Part shown: in pieces, positions 20,773-29,775 of the stretch | How the letters are laid out: every line of letters starts with the position of its first letter | How positions within the stretch are numbered: position 1 is the first letter of the stretch | Assembly: GCF_963378085.1 (NCBI RefSeq) | Contig: NZ_OY726395.1 | Span: forward strand, 2,108,001-2,172,000 | Length of the DNA stretch: 64,000 nt | Reading direction: 5' to 3' | From: Mycolicibacterium sp. MU0050 | GTDB taxonomy: Bacteria > Actinomycetota > Actinomycetes > Mycobacteriales > Mycobacteriaceae | The notes under the pieces: generated by a model | The model's input: only the letters and a program-made list of their open reading frames with translations | The model's database searches: none | Told to the model about the DNA's origin: nothing | Position numbers and translations under genes: made by a program

Positions 20773-22203
20773 ATGCCAGCACTGTCGTTCACCCGAGACC
20801 GCGATATCGAGGACTGGGACGCCGAGGATGTTCAGGCCTGGGAGGCGGGCAACAACAAGATCGCCAAACGCAACCTGATCTGGTCCATCGTCGCCGAGCA
20901 CGTCGGGTTCTCCGTCTGGTCCATCTGGTCGGTGATGGTGTTGTTCATGCCGGACGACGTCTACGGCATCGACGCCGCGGGCAAGTTCTACCTGGTGGCG
21001 GTGCCCACCCTGGTCGGCGCGTTCATGCGCATTCCGTACACCATCGCCCCGGCCCGGTTCGGCGGGCGCAACTGGACCGTCGTCAGCGCGCTGCTGCTGC
21101 TCATTCCGACGGCGCTGACCTGGTACTTCATGTCCGTACCCGGCACCAGCTACACGACGTTCATGGTGGTCGCGGCGTTCGCCGGGCTCGGCGGCGGCAA
21201 TTTCGCTTCGTCGATGACCAACATCAACGCGTTCTACCCGCAGCGGCTCAAGGGCTGGGCGCTGGGACTCAACGCCGGCGGCGGCAACATCGGCGTGCCG
21301 GTCATCCAGTTGGTGGCCCTGCTGGTGATCGCCACGGTGGGCAACGCGCGCCCGGAGATCGTGTGCGCCATCTACCTGGTCGCGATCAGCCTGGCCGCCC
21401 TCGGCGCCGCCTTGTTCATGGATAACCTGAAAAGCCAGCGCTCCGATCTGGGTGCCCTGGCGGAAGCGTTGCGCCACAAGCACTCCTGGGTGATGAGCTT
21501 CCTCTACATCGGCACCTTCGGCTCGTTCATCGGGTTCTCGTTCGCGTTCGGGCAGGTGCTGCAGATCAACTACCTGGCCGGCGGCGACACCCCCGCGCAG
21601 GCCGCCCTGCACGCCGCGCAGATCGCGTTCCTGGGACCGCTGCTGGGCTCGATCTCCCGGCCGTACGGCGGCAAGCTCGCCGACCGCATCGGCGGCGGGC
21701 GGATCACTCTGTACACCTTTGTGGCCATGACCTTCGCCGCGGGCATCCTGGTGGTCACGGGAATGGTCGACGACGCGACCAGCGCCGCCCCCACCGGAAC
21801 CCAGATGGGTTGCTACGTCGCGGGTTTCATCCTGTTGTTCGTGCTGTCCGGGATCGGCAACGGTTCGACCTACAAGATGATCCCGTCCATCTTCGAGGCC
21901 AAGGCGCAGGGCCGCGACGACCTGGATCGCGCCGGCAAGGCCGCCTGGTCGCGCAGCATGTCGGGCGCGCTGATCGGCTTCGCCGGCGCCGTCGGGGCCC
22001 TCGGCGGGGTGTTCATCAACATCGTCCTGCGCGCCTCCTACGTGAGCGACGCGAAGTCCGCCACCAACGCGTTCTGGGTGTTCCTCGGCTTCTACGTGGT
22101 CTGCGCCGTCGTCACCTGGTTCGTCTTCCTGCGCCTGCAGGCGCCGCGGTCCCGGACCGCCGAGCCGGCCGGTGACACCGTGCCGGTCCCGGCGGGAGGT
22201 TGA
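20773..22203 (+). CDS. NarK-type nitrate/nitrite transporter (MFS)
   Basis: This permease brings nitrate in (or exports nitrite) across the cytoplasmic membrane. The 476-residue protein has about 12 membrane segments and the Gly-rich nitrate signatures of the NNP family: AGLGGGNFASSMTNINAFYP and a second one in the C-terminal half around VLSGIGNGSTYKM. A charged N-terminus precedes the first helix. ATG at 20773 follows CGGAGGGCCGAG; an earlier ATG at 20719 lacks a site. The stop is immediately followed by the nitrate reductase gene, so uptake and reduction are made together. Confidence 0.92.
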   Translation: MPALSFTRDRDIEDWDAEDVQAWEAGNNKIAKRNLIWSIVAEHVGFSVWSIWSVMVLFMPDDVYGIDAAGKFYLVAVPTLVGAFMRIPYTIAPARFGGRNWTVVSALLLLIPTALTWYFMSVPGTSYTTFMVVAAFAGLGGGNFASSMTNINAFYPQRLKGWALGLNAGGGNIGVPVIQLVALLVIATVGNARPEIVCAIYLVAISLAALGAALFMDNLKSQRSDLGALAEALRHKHSWVMSFLYIGTFGSFIGFSFAFGQVLQINYLAGGDTPAQAALHAAQIAFLGPLLGSISRPYGGKLADRIGGGRITLYTFVAMTFAAGILVVTGMVDDATSAAPTGTQMGCYVAGFILLFVLSGIGNGSTYKMIPSIFEAKAQGRDDLDRAGKAAWSRSMSGALIGFAGAVGALGGVFINIVLRASYVSDAKSATNAFWVFLGFYVVCAVVTWFVFLRLQAPRSRTAEPAGDTVPVPAGG

Positions 22204-22211
22204 GCGCCTCG

Positions 22212-25200
22212 ATGACGACGACGCGCACCGCGTGTTCGTACTGCGGTGTCGGGTGCGGGATCTCGGTGCAGACCCGCCCCGACGCTGCGACCGGGCTGCC
22301 GGTGATCGCCCGGGTCTCCGGCGACAGGCTGCATCCGGCCAACTTAGGCCGGTTGTGCACCAAGGGTGCCACGCACGCGGAGCTGATGGCGGCCACCGAG
22401 GGCCGACTGACCTCGGCCTTGCTGCGTCCGGTGCGCGACGCCGAACCGGTCGCGGTCGACGTCGAGGTCGCAGTGGCCGAGGCCGGCACGCGGCTGCGCG
22501 CGATCGTCGACGAGCACGGGCCCGACGCGGTGGCGCTCTACGTCTCGGGCCAGATGTCGATGGAGGCCCAGTACCTGGCGACCAAGCTGGCCAAGGGGTT
22601 CCTGCGCACGGTGCACATCGAATCCAACTCGCGGCTGTGCATGGCAAGTGCCGGAACGGGTTTCAAGCAATCGCTGGGCTCCGACGGCCCGCCGGGATCC
22701 TACGCCGACTTCGACGCCGCCGACCTGTTCCTGGTGATCGGTGCGAACATGGCCGATTGTCATCCGATCCTGTATCTGCGAATGCTCGACCGGGTGAAGG
22801 CCGGCGCCAAGCTGATCGTGGTGGACCCGCGGCGCACCGCCACCGCCGACCATGCCGACCTGTACCTGCCGATCCGTCCCGGAACCGACCTGGCGCTGCT
22901 CAATGGCCTGCTGCACCTACTGGCCGAAAATGGGGACATCGATGGGGATTTCATTGCCGAGCACACGCAGGGCTGGGCGGCCATGCCGGCGTTCCTCGCT
23001 GACTATTCACCCCGGCGGGTCGCTGAGATCACCGGGCTGGACGAGGCCGACATCCGCACCGCCGCCGCCCTGATCGGGGCGGCGGGGGACTGGATGACGT
23101 GCTGGACGATGGGGCTCAACCAGAGCACCCACGGCACCTGGAACACCAACGCCATCTGCAACCTGCACCTGGCCACCGGCGCGATCTGCCGCACCGGTTC
23201 CGGCCCGATGTCGCTGACGGGACAACCGAATGCCATGGGCGGCCGCGAAATGGGCTACATGGGGCCGGGTCTGCCGGGGCAGCGCTCCGTGCTGTCGGCC
23301 GCCGACCGGACGTTCGTCGAGGCGCAGTGGGACATCGATCCGGGGAGCATCCCCAGCGACGTCGGACCGGGCACCATCGAGCTGTTCCGGCAGCTGCGCA
23401 CCGGTGACATCAAGGCGGTGTGGATCATCTGCACCAATCCGGTTGCCACCGTGCCCAACCGGGCCACGGTGATCGAGGGCCTGCGGGCCGCCGAGTTGGT
23501 GATCACCCAGGACGCCTACGCCGAGACCGCGACCAACCGCTACGCCGACATCATGCTGCCGGCCGCGTTGTGGGCCGAATCTGATGCGGTGATGGTCAAC
23601 TCCGAGCGCAACCTCACGCTGCTTCAGCAGAGCGTGCCGGCCGTGGGGCAGGCCCGGCCGGACTGGGAACTGATCTGCGGGGTGGCCCAACATCTGGGCT
23701 TCGGCGCGCACTTCGAGTACAAGTCCAGCGAGCAGATCTTCGATGAGATCCGCCGATTCCACAATCCGGCAACGGGATACGACCTGCGCGGCGCGAGCTA
23801 CGAGCGGCTGCGCGAGACCCCGCTGCAGTGGCCGTGCCCACCGGAGATCGGCCCGGACGGTGGCCCCGGTGACCTGGCCGACCGCCACCCGATCCGCTAC
23901 CTCAACGACGGCGTCTCGCAGGACCTGTTCGTCGACGCCGACGGGCGGCGGCCCCGGCTGGCCTTCGCCACCGCCACCCGCCGCGCCGTGTTCCACCCGC
24001 GGCCGCACCTGCCGGTGGCCGAACTGCCCGACGACGAGTACCCGCTGGTTCTCAACACCGGTCGGCTGCAACATCAATGGCACACCATGACCAAGACCGG
24101 GAGGGTGGCCACGTTGAACAAACTCAACGGCGCCCCGTTCGTGGAGATCCATCCCGACGACGCCGCGGCCCTGGGCGTCGCCGGCGGCGCCACGGTGGCG
24201 GTCGTGTCGCGGCGCGGGCGGGCCGTGCTGCCGGCCGTGCTGACCGACCGGGTAGGCCCGGGGAACCTGTGGGCGCCGTTCCACTGGGACGACGCCGACG
24301 GCCGCGCACGCAACATCAACGCGGTCACCAACGACGCCGTCGACCCCGAGTCGCTGCAGCCGGAGCTCAAGTTCTGCGCGGTGCGTCTGGAGTTGGTCGC
24401 GCCGCCACCCGCAGCCGTCGAGGAGCCGACCGCGGCCGCCGGGACCGGGCCGCTGGTGCTGTGGGCCTCGCAGACCGGCAACGCCGAAGAGCTGGCTCGG
24501 GTCCTCGGCGGCCGGCTCGGCACGGCGCGGCTGCGCACGCTGGATCAGACCGCGCTGTCCGATCTCACCGACGCCGGCGAGGTGGCCATCGTCACCAGCA
24601 CCTTCGGCGACGGAGACCCGCCCGACAACGGCGCGGACTTCTGGGCCCGGCTCGCCGCCGCCGCGGCGCCCTCGCTGGCGGGGGTCCGCTTCGCGGTGCT
24701 CGGCCTCGGTGATCGCGCCTACGCCGACTTCTGCGGGTACGCAAAGTCGTTGGATCGCCGGCTCGCCGAGCTCGGGGCGACCCGGTTGTTCGAGCGCGCC
24801 GAGCACGAGGTGCACGACGAGGAACAGCTGAGCGCATGGGCCGACAAAGTCGTCGAGCTGATGGCGGTTTCACCTGCGCCGGGATCACCGGTCCGGCCCG
24901 CACCCAGCGGGCCGGCGCCGTTCACCCGCAGCCGGCCGGTCGCGGCGTCGCTGTGCCGCAACGTGCGGCTCACCCCGGCCACCGCGGCCAAGGAGGTCCG
25001 CCAGTTCGGCTTCGACCTCAGCGCCCACGACGTCGAGTACTCGGCGGGTGATTCGCTGGGCGTCTACGTCGCCAACCACGCTGCCGCGGTGGACGAATGG
25101 CTCGCCGCCACCGGGCTTTCCGGTTCGGCGACGGTCGTCGTCGACGGCGCGGAAACCGAGTTGCGGCACGCGCTGACCACCTACTACGACATCTGCAAGG

Positions 25201-26030
25201 TGACGCCGAACCTGCTCGACTTCGTCGCCGAGCACAACCCGGACCGCGCGGTGGCCAAGCGGTTGCGCCGTCGGGAGGCCCTGGAGAAATGGCTGGTCGA
25301 CCGCAACGGCCTCGACGTGGTCCGGGAGTTCCCGGTGCGCGCCGACGCCGCGCAATGGCAGGACGTGCTGGTGCGGCTGACCCCGCGGCAGTACTCGATC
25401 TCGTCGAGCCCGTTGGTCAGTCCGCGCGAGGTGCAGCTGACGGTCTCGACGCTGCGGTACCGCACCCCCGAGGGGGCGCGCCGCGGAGGGGTGGCGTCGA
25501 CGTATCTGGCCGACCTGCCGCTCGGCACCGACGTAGACGTCTTCCTACAGCGCTCACCGCATTTCCGGCCGCCCAGCGAGTCGGCCACCCCGATGATCAT
25601 GGTGGGGCCGGGCACCGGTATCGCCCCGTTCCGGGGATTCCTGCAGGAGCGCCGCACGCTCGGCCACACGGGCGGCAACTGGCTGTTCTTCGGCGATCAG
25701 CACCGCGAGCAGAACTTCTACTACCGTGCCGAGCTCGAGGACATGGCAGCCGACGGCTTCCTCACCCGCCTCGACGTGGCGTTCTCGCGTGACCAGGCGA
25801 AGCGGGTGTACGTCCAGCACCGGATGCGGGCCGCCGGCGCCGCGCTGTGGCGCTGGCTCGCCGACGGCGCTCATTTCTACGTGTGCGGCGACGCCGCCCG
25901 GATGGCCCACGACGTCGACGCGGCCCTGACCGACATCATCCGCACCCACGGCGGCATGAGTTCCGACGCCGCCCGGGACTACAAGCGCGAGCTCATCGCC
26001 GAGAAGCGGTACCTGCGCGACGTGTACTGA
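22212..26030 (+). CDS. nasN: Single-chain NADPH-dependent assimilatory nitrate reductase (molybdopterin + flavodoxin + CysJ-type reductase fusion)
   Basis: This reduces nitrate to nitrite for nitrogen assimilation in the cytoplasm. The 1272-residue chain starts with a [4Fe-4S] site (C8, C11, C15, C49). The Mo-bis-MGD catalytic domain has its probable Mo ligand at C143 in NSRLCMASA, as in NapA/NasA, and a molybdopterin-dinucleotide-binding domain up to about 735. A flavodoxin domain follows (about 745-885; FMN loops ASQTGNAEE and STFGDGDPPDNG). The chain ends with a sulfite-reductase-type FAD/NADPH module (RQYSISSSP about 1058, GPGTGIAPFRGF about 1132, ending KRYLRDVY). Electrons can thus pass from NADPH to molybdenum in one protein. 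The architecture matches NasN described in M. smegmatis. ATG at 22212 is preferred to TTG at 22200, which abuts the GGGAGG site. No nitrite reductase gene lies in the window. Confidence 0.93.
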   Translation: MTTTRTACSYCGVGCGISVQTRPDAATGLPVIARVSGDRLHPANLGRLCTKGATHAELMAATEGRLTSALLRPVRDAEPVAVDVEVAVAEAGTRLRAIVDEHGPDAVALYVSGQMSMEAQYLATKLAKGFLRTVHIESNSRLCMASAGTGFKQSLGSDGPPGSYADFDAADLFLVIGANMADCHPILYLRMLDRVKAGAKLIVVDPRRTATADHADLYLPIRPGTDLALLNGLLHLLAENGDIDGDFIAEHTQGWAAMPAFLADYSPRRVAEITGLDEADIRTAAALIGAAGDWMTCWTMGLNQSTHGTWNTNAICNLHLATGAICRTGSGPMSLTGQPNAMGGREMGYMGPGLPGQRSVLSAADRTFVEAQWDIDPGSIPSDVGPGTIELFRQLRTGDIKAVWIICTNPVATVPNRATVIEGLRAAELVITQDAYAETATNRYADIMLPAALWAESDAVMVNSERNLTLLQQSVPAVGQARPDWELICGVAQHLGFGAHFEYKSSEQIFDEIRRFHNPATGYDLRGASYERLRETPLQWPCPPEIGPDGGPGDLADRHPIRYLNDGVSQDLFVDADGRRPRLAFATATRRAVFHPRPHLPVAELPDDEYPLVLNTGRLQHQWHTMTKTGRVATLNKLNGAPFVEIHPDDAAALGVAGGATVAVVSRRGRAVLPAVLTDRVGPGNLWAPFHWDDADGRARNINAVTNDAVDPESLQPELKFCAVRLELVAPPPAAVEEPTAAAGTGPLVLWASQTGNAEELARVLGGRLGTARLRTLDQTALSDLTDAGEVAIVTSTFGDGDPPDNGADFWARLAAAAAPSLAGVRFAVLGLGDRAYADFCGYAKSLDRRLAELGATRLFERAEHEVHDEEQLSAWADKVVELMAVSPAPGSPVRPAPSGPAPFTRSRPVAASLCRNVRLTPATAAKEVRQFGFDLSAHDVEYSAGDSLGVYVANHAAAVDEWLAATGLSGSATVVVDGAETELRHALTTYYDICKVTPNLLDFVAEHNPDRAVAKRLRRREALEKWLVDRNGLDVVREFPVRADAAQWQDVLVRLTPRQYSISSSPLVSPREVQLTVSTLRYRTPEGARRGGVASTYLADLPLGTDVDVFLQRSPHFRPPSESATPMIMVGPGTGIAPFRGFLQERRTLGHTGGNWLFFGDQHREQNFYYRAELEDMAADGFLTRLDVAFSRDQAKRVYVQHRMRAAGAALWRWLADGAHFYVCGDAARMAHDVDAALTDIIRTHGGMSSDAARDYKRELIAEKRYLRDVY

Positions 26031-26031
26031 G

Positions 26032-26048
26032 CCGGTGATCCGCACCGG
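26032..26048 (+). terminator. Candidate hairpin terminator after the nitrate operon
   Basis: CCGGTG-ATCCG-CACCGG forms a six-pair perfect stem with a five-base loop, beginning two bases after the reductase stop. There is no U tract, which is usual in this GC range. TAGTCT at 26072-26077 downstream could be the minus-10 box of the next gene. Confidence 0.45.
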
Positions 26049-26119
26049 GCTCTCCGGTCGCCTCGGCGGGCTAGTCTGAGTCGGCGCTGGGATCGGTGGG
26101 TGAACGGACGGAGCTCTCG

Positions 26120-27571
26120 ATGGTGATGAAGTGGATGGGTCGGCGCGCGAAGGCCGCCGCAGCGGTCGCGTCGATGCTCGCGTTGGTGGCCACGGCCGCC
26201 TGTTCGTCGGGCGACGGTCAGCGGGAAACCGGTACGTCCCCCGGCATGGAGACGGGCGATGTGGACCTGGCCGCCGCGGTGCAGGCCTACGTGTACACCT
26301 ATCCGCTGGTCTCGGTCGAGGTGACGCGGCGGCAGTCCACCAACGTCGCGGCCCCGGCACCCGGCGCGGCGCCGATGAATCAGCTTGCGCACCTGGCGTT
26401 CCTGCCGGATGCGTCGTTCACCGGTGTGGTCCGGCCGAACGTCGACACCCTCTACACGTCGATGTTCTTCGACGTGTCGGAAGAACCGCTGATCGTCGGG
26501 GTGCCCCCGATGGGGGAGCGCTACCACCTGTTTCCACTGCTGGACATGTGGACCAACATCGACGCCGCCCCGGGCACCCGGACCATCGAGGATGCCGGCG
26601 CCGGTTACGAGTTCGCGATCGTCGGACCGGACTGGGAGGGTGATCTGCCCGCGGGGGTGCACGAGTACCGGCCGGCCACCGATGCGGGCTGGATGATCGG
26701 GCGGATCCAGGTCGACGGACCCGAGGACGTGCCCGCGGTGGTCGACCTGCAGAACGCGATGACCGTCGTCCCGCTGAGCGCGTACGGGACCGCCTACCAG
26801 CCGCCCACCAGCACCGATCTGCGCCAGGATTGGCCGGTGGATCAGGAGGTCGCCCGCCACATCCACGACCTGACCCCGCAGCAGTACTGGGATGTGTACT
26901 ACTCCGCGCTGTCCCACGACCAGCCCCGCCCGGGCGATCAAGCCGTCCTGGACCAACTGGCCGCGATCGGCTGGAGCCCCGCCGAGAGGCTGGATCTGGC
27001 CGCGCTGCCCGCCGACACGCGGGCCGTCTGGGAACAAGCCTGGCCCGAGGCGCTGCGCCAGATCGAAATCGATCTGGGCAGCGAGGAAGTCAACGGCTGG
27101 CGGATCGCCCGCACCGACATGGGCGATTACGGCACCAATTACGCCGCGCGCGCCGTGGTGGCCCACGGTGGGTTGGGCGCCAACCTGCCGGCCGACGCCG
27201 TCTACCCCGCGGGCCGGGTCGACGCCGCCGGCGACCAGCTCAACGGCGATAACGCCTATGTGCTGCGGTTCGCCGCCGACGAGGTGCCGCCGGTGCGGGC
27301 GTTCTGGTCGCTGACGCTCTACGACGAGCGCGGGTTCTTTGTCGACAATCCGGCGGACCGCTACGCGCTGCGGGGTGAGCGCCTGACCGCCAACCCCGAT
27401 GGCTCGGTGGACATCTACGTGCAGAGCCAGAGCCCGGGCCCGGACAAGGAAGCCAACTGGTTGCCCGCCCCGGACAGCGGTGACTTCAACCTGATGTTGC
27501 GGCTGTACTGGCCGGAGGCGCCGATCGTCGACGGCGACTGGAATCCGCCGACGGTCGTCCGCCAGGGGTGA
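26120..27571 (+). CDS. DUF1254/DUF1214 lipoprotein
   Basis: The 483-residue protein has a basic N-terminus, a hydrophobic signal segment and a Cys in the stretch LALVATAACSSG, so it is probably a lipoprotein anchored outside the membrane; Thr at the minus-3 place makes the lipobox imperfect. The mature part shows a DUF1254 domain (about 50-190, with YVYTYPLV and FTGVVRPNVDTLYT) and a DUF1214 domain (about 300-470, with FWSLTLYDERGFFVDNP and NWLPAPDSGDFNLMLRLYWPEA split by a few residues). The family is common in soil actinobacteria and its general function is unsettled. ATG at 26120 follows GGACGGAG by seven bases. It is not obviously part of the nitrate operon. Confidence 0.82.
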   Translation: MVMKWMGRRAKAAAAVASMLALVATAACSSGDGQRETGTSPGMETGDVDLAAAVQAYVYTYPLVSVEVTRRQSTNVAAPAPGAAPMNQLAHLAFLPDASFTGVVRPNVDTLYTSMFFDVSEEPLIVGVPPMGERYHLFPLLDMWTNIDAAPGTRTIEDAGAGYEFAIVGPDWEGDLPAGVHEYRPATDAGWMIGRIQVDGPEDVPAVVDLQNAMTVVPLSAYGTAYQPPTSTDLRQDWPVDQEVARHIHDLTPQQYWDVYYSALSHDQPRPGDQAVLDQLAAIGWSPAERLDLAALPADTRAVWEQAWPEALRQIEIDLGSEEVNGWRIARTDMGDYGTNYAARAVVAHGGLGANLPADAVYPAGRVDAAGDQLNGDNAYVLRFAADEVPPVRAFWSLTLYDERGFFVDNPADRYALRGERLTANPDGSVDIYVQSQSPGPDKEANWLPAPDSGDFNLMLRLYWPEAPIVDGDWNPPTVVRQG

Positions 27572-27593
27572 GACCTGGTCGGCCTCAGTCGGG

Positions 27594-27679
27594 TGTCCGA
27601 GGGGGGACTTGAACCCCCACGCCCGTTAATAGGGCACTAGCACCTCAAGCTAGCGCGTCTGCCATTCCGCCACTCGGAC
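27594..27679 (-). tRNA. tRNA-Leu (GAG)
   Basis: An 86-base class II tRNA is encoded on the minus strand. The acceptor stem GTCCGAG pairs with CTCGGAC, followed by discriminator A. The anticodon stem CTAGC/GCTAG holds the loop TTGAGGT with anticodon GAG, reading CUC and CUU leucine codons. A long variable arm (GTGCCC...GGGCGT) and a T arm with GTTCAAG are present. CCA is not encoded. No integrase or attachment-site repeat is seen beside it. Confidence 0.95.
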
Positions 27680-27775
27680 ATCGCCCACCGGAAAACCTCC
27701 GCGGCGGGCAGCTAAGGCTAACGGATCGGGTGTGGTTGGCCCAAACCCAACCCCCGCATTGCGGCCGGGAACTGG

Positions 27776-27781
27776 TAGACA
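27776..27781 (+). promoter_or_regulatory. Minus-10 box of the M20 peptidase gene
   Basis: TAGACA is followed by six bases and then GTG at 27788. The last base differs from TANNNT, but the spacing fits a leaderless start. Confidence 0.4.
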
Positions 27782-27787
27782 GGCACT

Positions 27788-29122
27788 GTGACCTCTGCTC
27801 TGCGCGCCGTCGACGAGGTGGTGGACCTCGTCAGCACCCTGATCAGGTTCGACACGTCCAACACCGGGGTGCCCGAGACCACCAAGGGTGAGGCCGAGTG
27901 TGCGCGCTGGGTGGTCGAGCAGCTCGAGGCGGTCGGATACGAGTGCGAATACCTCGAGTCGGGGGCGCCCGGCCGGGCCAACGTGTTCACCCGGCTGCCC
28001 GGCGCCGACCCTTCCCGCGGCGCGCTGTTGCTGCACGGACATCTCGACGTCGTCCCGGCCGAGGCCGCCGACTGGAGCGTGCACCCGTTCTCCGGTGCCG
28101 TCGAGGACGGCTATGTCTGGGGCCGCGGCGCCATCGACATGAAGAACATGGTCGGCATGATGATCGCCGTCGCGCGGCACTTCAAGCGCGCCGGCATCGT
28201 GCCACCGCGCGACCTGGTGTTCGCCTTCGTCGCCGACGAGGAGGCCGGCGGCAACTACGGCTGTAAGTGGCTCGTGGACAACCGGCCCGACCTGTTCGAG
28301 GGCATCACCGAGGCCGTCGGCGAGGTGGGCGGTTTCTCGTTGACCGTCCCGCGCGCCGACGGCGGCGAGCGGCGGCTGTACCTGATCGAGACCGCCGAGA
28401 AGGGCATGCTGTGGATGCGGCTGTCGGCCCGCAGCCGCGCCGGGCACGGCTCGATGGTGCACGACGACAACGCGGTGACCGCGGTGGCCGAGGCGGTGGC
28501 CAAGCTGGGCCGGCATCAGTTCCCCATCGTGGTGCACGACGCGGTGGCCGAGTTCCTGGCCGCGGTCAGCGAGGAGACCGGTTACACCTTCGATCCCGAC
28601 TCACCGGATCTGGACGGCACCATCGCCAAGCTGGGGCCCATCTCCCGGATCATCGGGGCCACCCTGCGGGACACGGCGAACCCCACCATGCTCAAGGCCG
28701 GCTACAAGGCCAACGTGATCCCGGCGACCGCGGAGGCGGTGCTCGACTGCCGGGTGGTGCCCGGCCGGCAGGCCGCGTTCGAGCGCGAGGTCGACGAGAT
28801 CATCGGCCCAGACGTGGTGCGCGAGTGGATCACCGAACTGCCCTCGTATGCGACGACTTTCGACGGTGATCTGGTGGACGCGATGAACGCGTCGCTGCTG
28901 GCGGTCGACCCCACCGCGCGCACGGTGCCCTACATGCTCTCCGGCGGCACCGACGCCAAGCACTTCGCCCGGCTGGGCATCCGCTGCTTCGGCTTCGTCC
29001 CGCTGCGACTGCCGCCCGAACTCGACTTCTCGGCGTTGTTCCACGGCGTCGACGAGCGGGTGCCCGTCGACGCGCTCACGTTCGGCACCGAGGTGCTCGA
29101 ACACTTTTTGAAGAACTGCTAG
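27788..29122 (+). CDS. M20 family metallopeptidase (Rv2141c type)
   Basis: This is a zinc-dependent peptidase or amide hydrolase of the M20/DapE/ArgE/carboxypeptidase group. The 444-residue protein has the first metal motif [11 protein letters not shown], the bridging Asp in [10 protein letters not shown], and the catalytic Glu pair in [12 protein letters not shown]. An inserted dimerisation domain (about 190-320) and the C-terminal [11 protein letters not shown]is complete the set. GTG at 27788 follows a minus-10-like box with no leader. Position matches Rv2141c next to the PEBP gene. The substrate cannot be read from the sequence. Confidence 0.9.
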   Translation: MTSALRAVDEVVDLVSTLIRFDTSNTGVPETTKGEAECARWVVEQLEAVGYECEYLESGAPGRANVFTRLPGADPSRGALLLHGHLDVVPAEAADWSVHPFSGAVEDGYVWGRGAIDMKNMVGMMIAVARHFKRAGIVPPRDLVFAFVADEEAGGNYGCKWLVDNRPDLFEGITEAVGEVGGFSLTVPRADGGERRLYLIETAEKGMLWMRLSARSRAGHGSMVHDDNAVTAVAEAVAKLGRHQFPIVVHDAVAEFLAAVSEETGYTFDPDSPDLDGTIAKLGPISRIIGATLRDTANPTMLKAGYKANVIPATAEAVLDCRVVPGRQAAFEREVDEIIGPDVVREWITELPSYATTFDGDLVDAMNASLLAVDPTARTVPYMLSGGTDAKHFARLGIRCFGFVPLRLPPELDFSALFHGVDERVPVDALTFGTEVLEHFLKNC

Positions 29123-29153
29123 GCCCGACACCCACCCAACAGAAAGGCAATCG

Positions 29154-29684
29154 ATGGCTTTCCCCTACGACCCTTACGATCACCTGCCCAAGCTGCCCGG
29201 CTTCACGCTGACCTCGTCTTCGGTGACCGACGGCCAGCCGCTGGACAACGCTCAGGTCAGCGGCCTGATGGGGGCCGGCGGCGAGGATGTCTCCCCGCAG
29301 CTGAGCTGGTCGGGCTTCCCGGAGGAGACCCGCAGCTTCGCGGTGACCGTCTACGACCCGGACGCGCCGACGGCCTCGGGATTCTGGCACTGGGCCGTCG
29401 CCAACCTGCCCGGCACCGTCACCGAGTTGCCCGCCGGCATCGGTGACGGCAGCGAATTGCCCGGCAGCGCACTGACGTTGGCCAACGACGCCGGCCTGCG
29501 CCGCTACGTGGGCGCGGCCCCGCCGGCCGGTCACGGTGTGCACCGCTACTTCATCGCCGTGCACGCGCTGCAGGTGGAGAAGCTCGAGATCGACGAGAAC
29601 GCCACGCCGGCCTACCTGGGCTTCAACCTGTTCATGAACGCCATCGCCCGCGCCGTCATCCACGGCACCTACGAGCAGAAGTAG
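29154..29684 (+). CDS. PEBP/YbhB-YbcL family protein (Rv2140c type)
   Basis: The 176-residue protein belongs to the phosphatidylethanolamine-binding/Raf kinase inhibitor-like family. Family motifs are visible: the ligand-pocket strand in [21 protein letters not shown] and the second one in [14 protein letters not shown]. There is no signal peptide, so it is cytoplasmic. AGAAAGG upstream is the ribosome site, and the 31-base gap after the peptidase suggests one transcript. The molecular role in mycobacteria is not settled. Confidence 0.92.
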   Translation: MAFPYDPYDHLPKLPGFTLTSSSVTDGQPLDNAQVSGLMGAGGEDVSPQLSWSGFPEETRSFAVTVYDPDAPTASGFWHWAVANLPGTVTELPAGIGDGSELPGSALTLANDAGLRRYVGAAPPAGHGVHRYFIAVHALQVEKLEIDENATPAYLGFNLFMNAIARAVIHGTYEQK

Positions 29685-29700
29685 TCCCGCAACTTCACCC

Positions 29701-29762
29701 CGCGAGGGTGCGTGTCCCCGGCCGCCACGCCGGACGTTTTCCGGGGATTGCGCACTCTCGCG
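29701..29762. repeat. REP-like nested palindrome between convergent genes, probable bidirectional terminator
   Basis: The outer arms CGCGAGGGTGCG (29701-29712) and CGCACTCTCGCG (29751-29762) pair with one mismatch. Inner arms TCCCCGG (29715-29721) and CCGGGGA (29741-29747) pair fully. The unit fills the gap between the stops of the PEBP gene and pyrD. Elements with this GCGAG...GTGCG...CTCGCG outline are scattered between mycobacterial genes; that statement rests on memory and not on a search. Confidence 0.6.
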
Positions 29763-29775
29763 ACGGGCGCGAAGG

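Noticed and set aside
22200..22211. TTG start for the nitrate reductase overlapping the transporter stop
   Set aside because: The GGGAGG site ends at base 22199 and touches the TTG, leaving no spacing; ATG at 22212 is usable.
27594..27679. tRNA-Leu as the attachment site of an integrated element
   Set aside because: There is no integrase, no repeat of the tRNA 3' end nearby, and both flanks hold ordinary genes.
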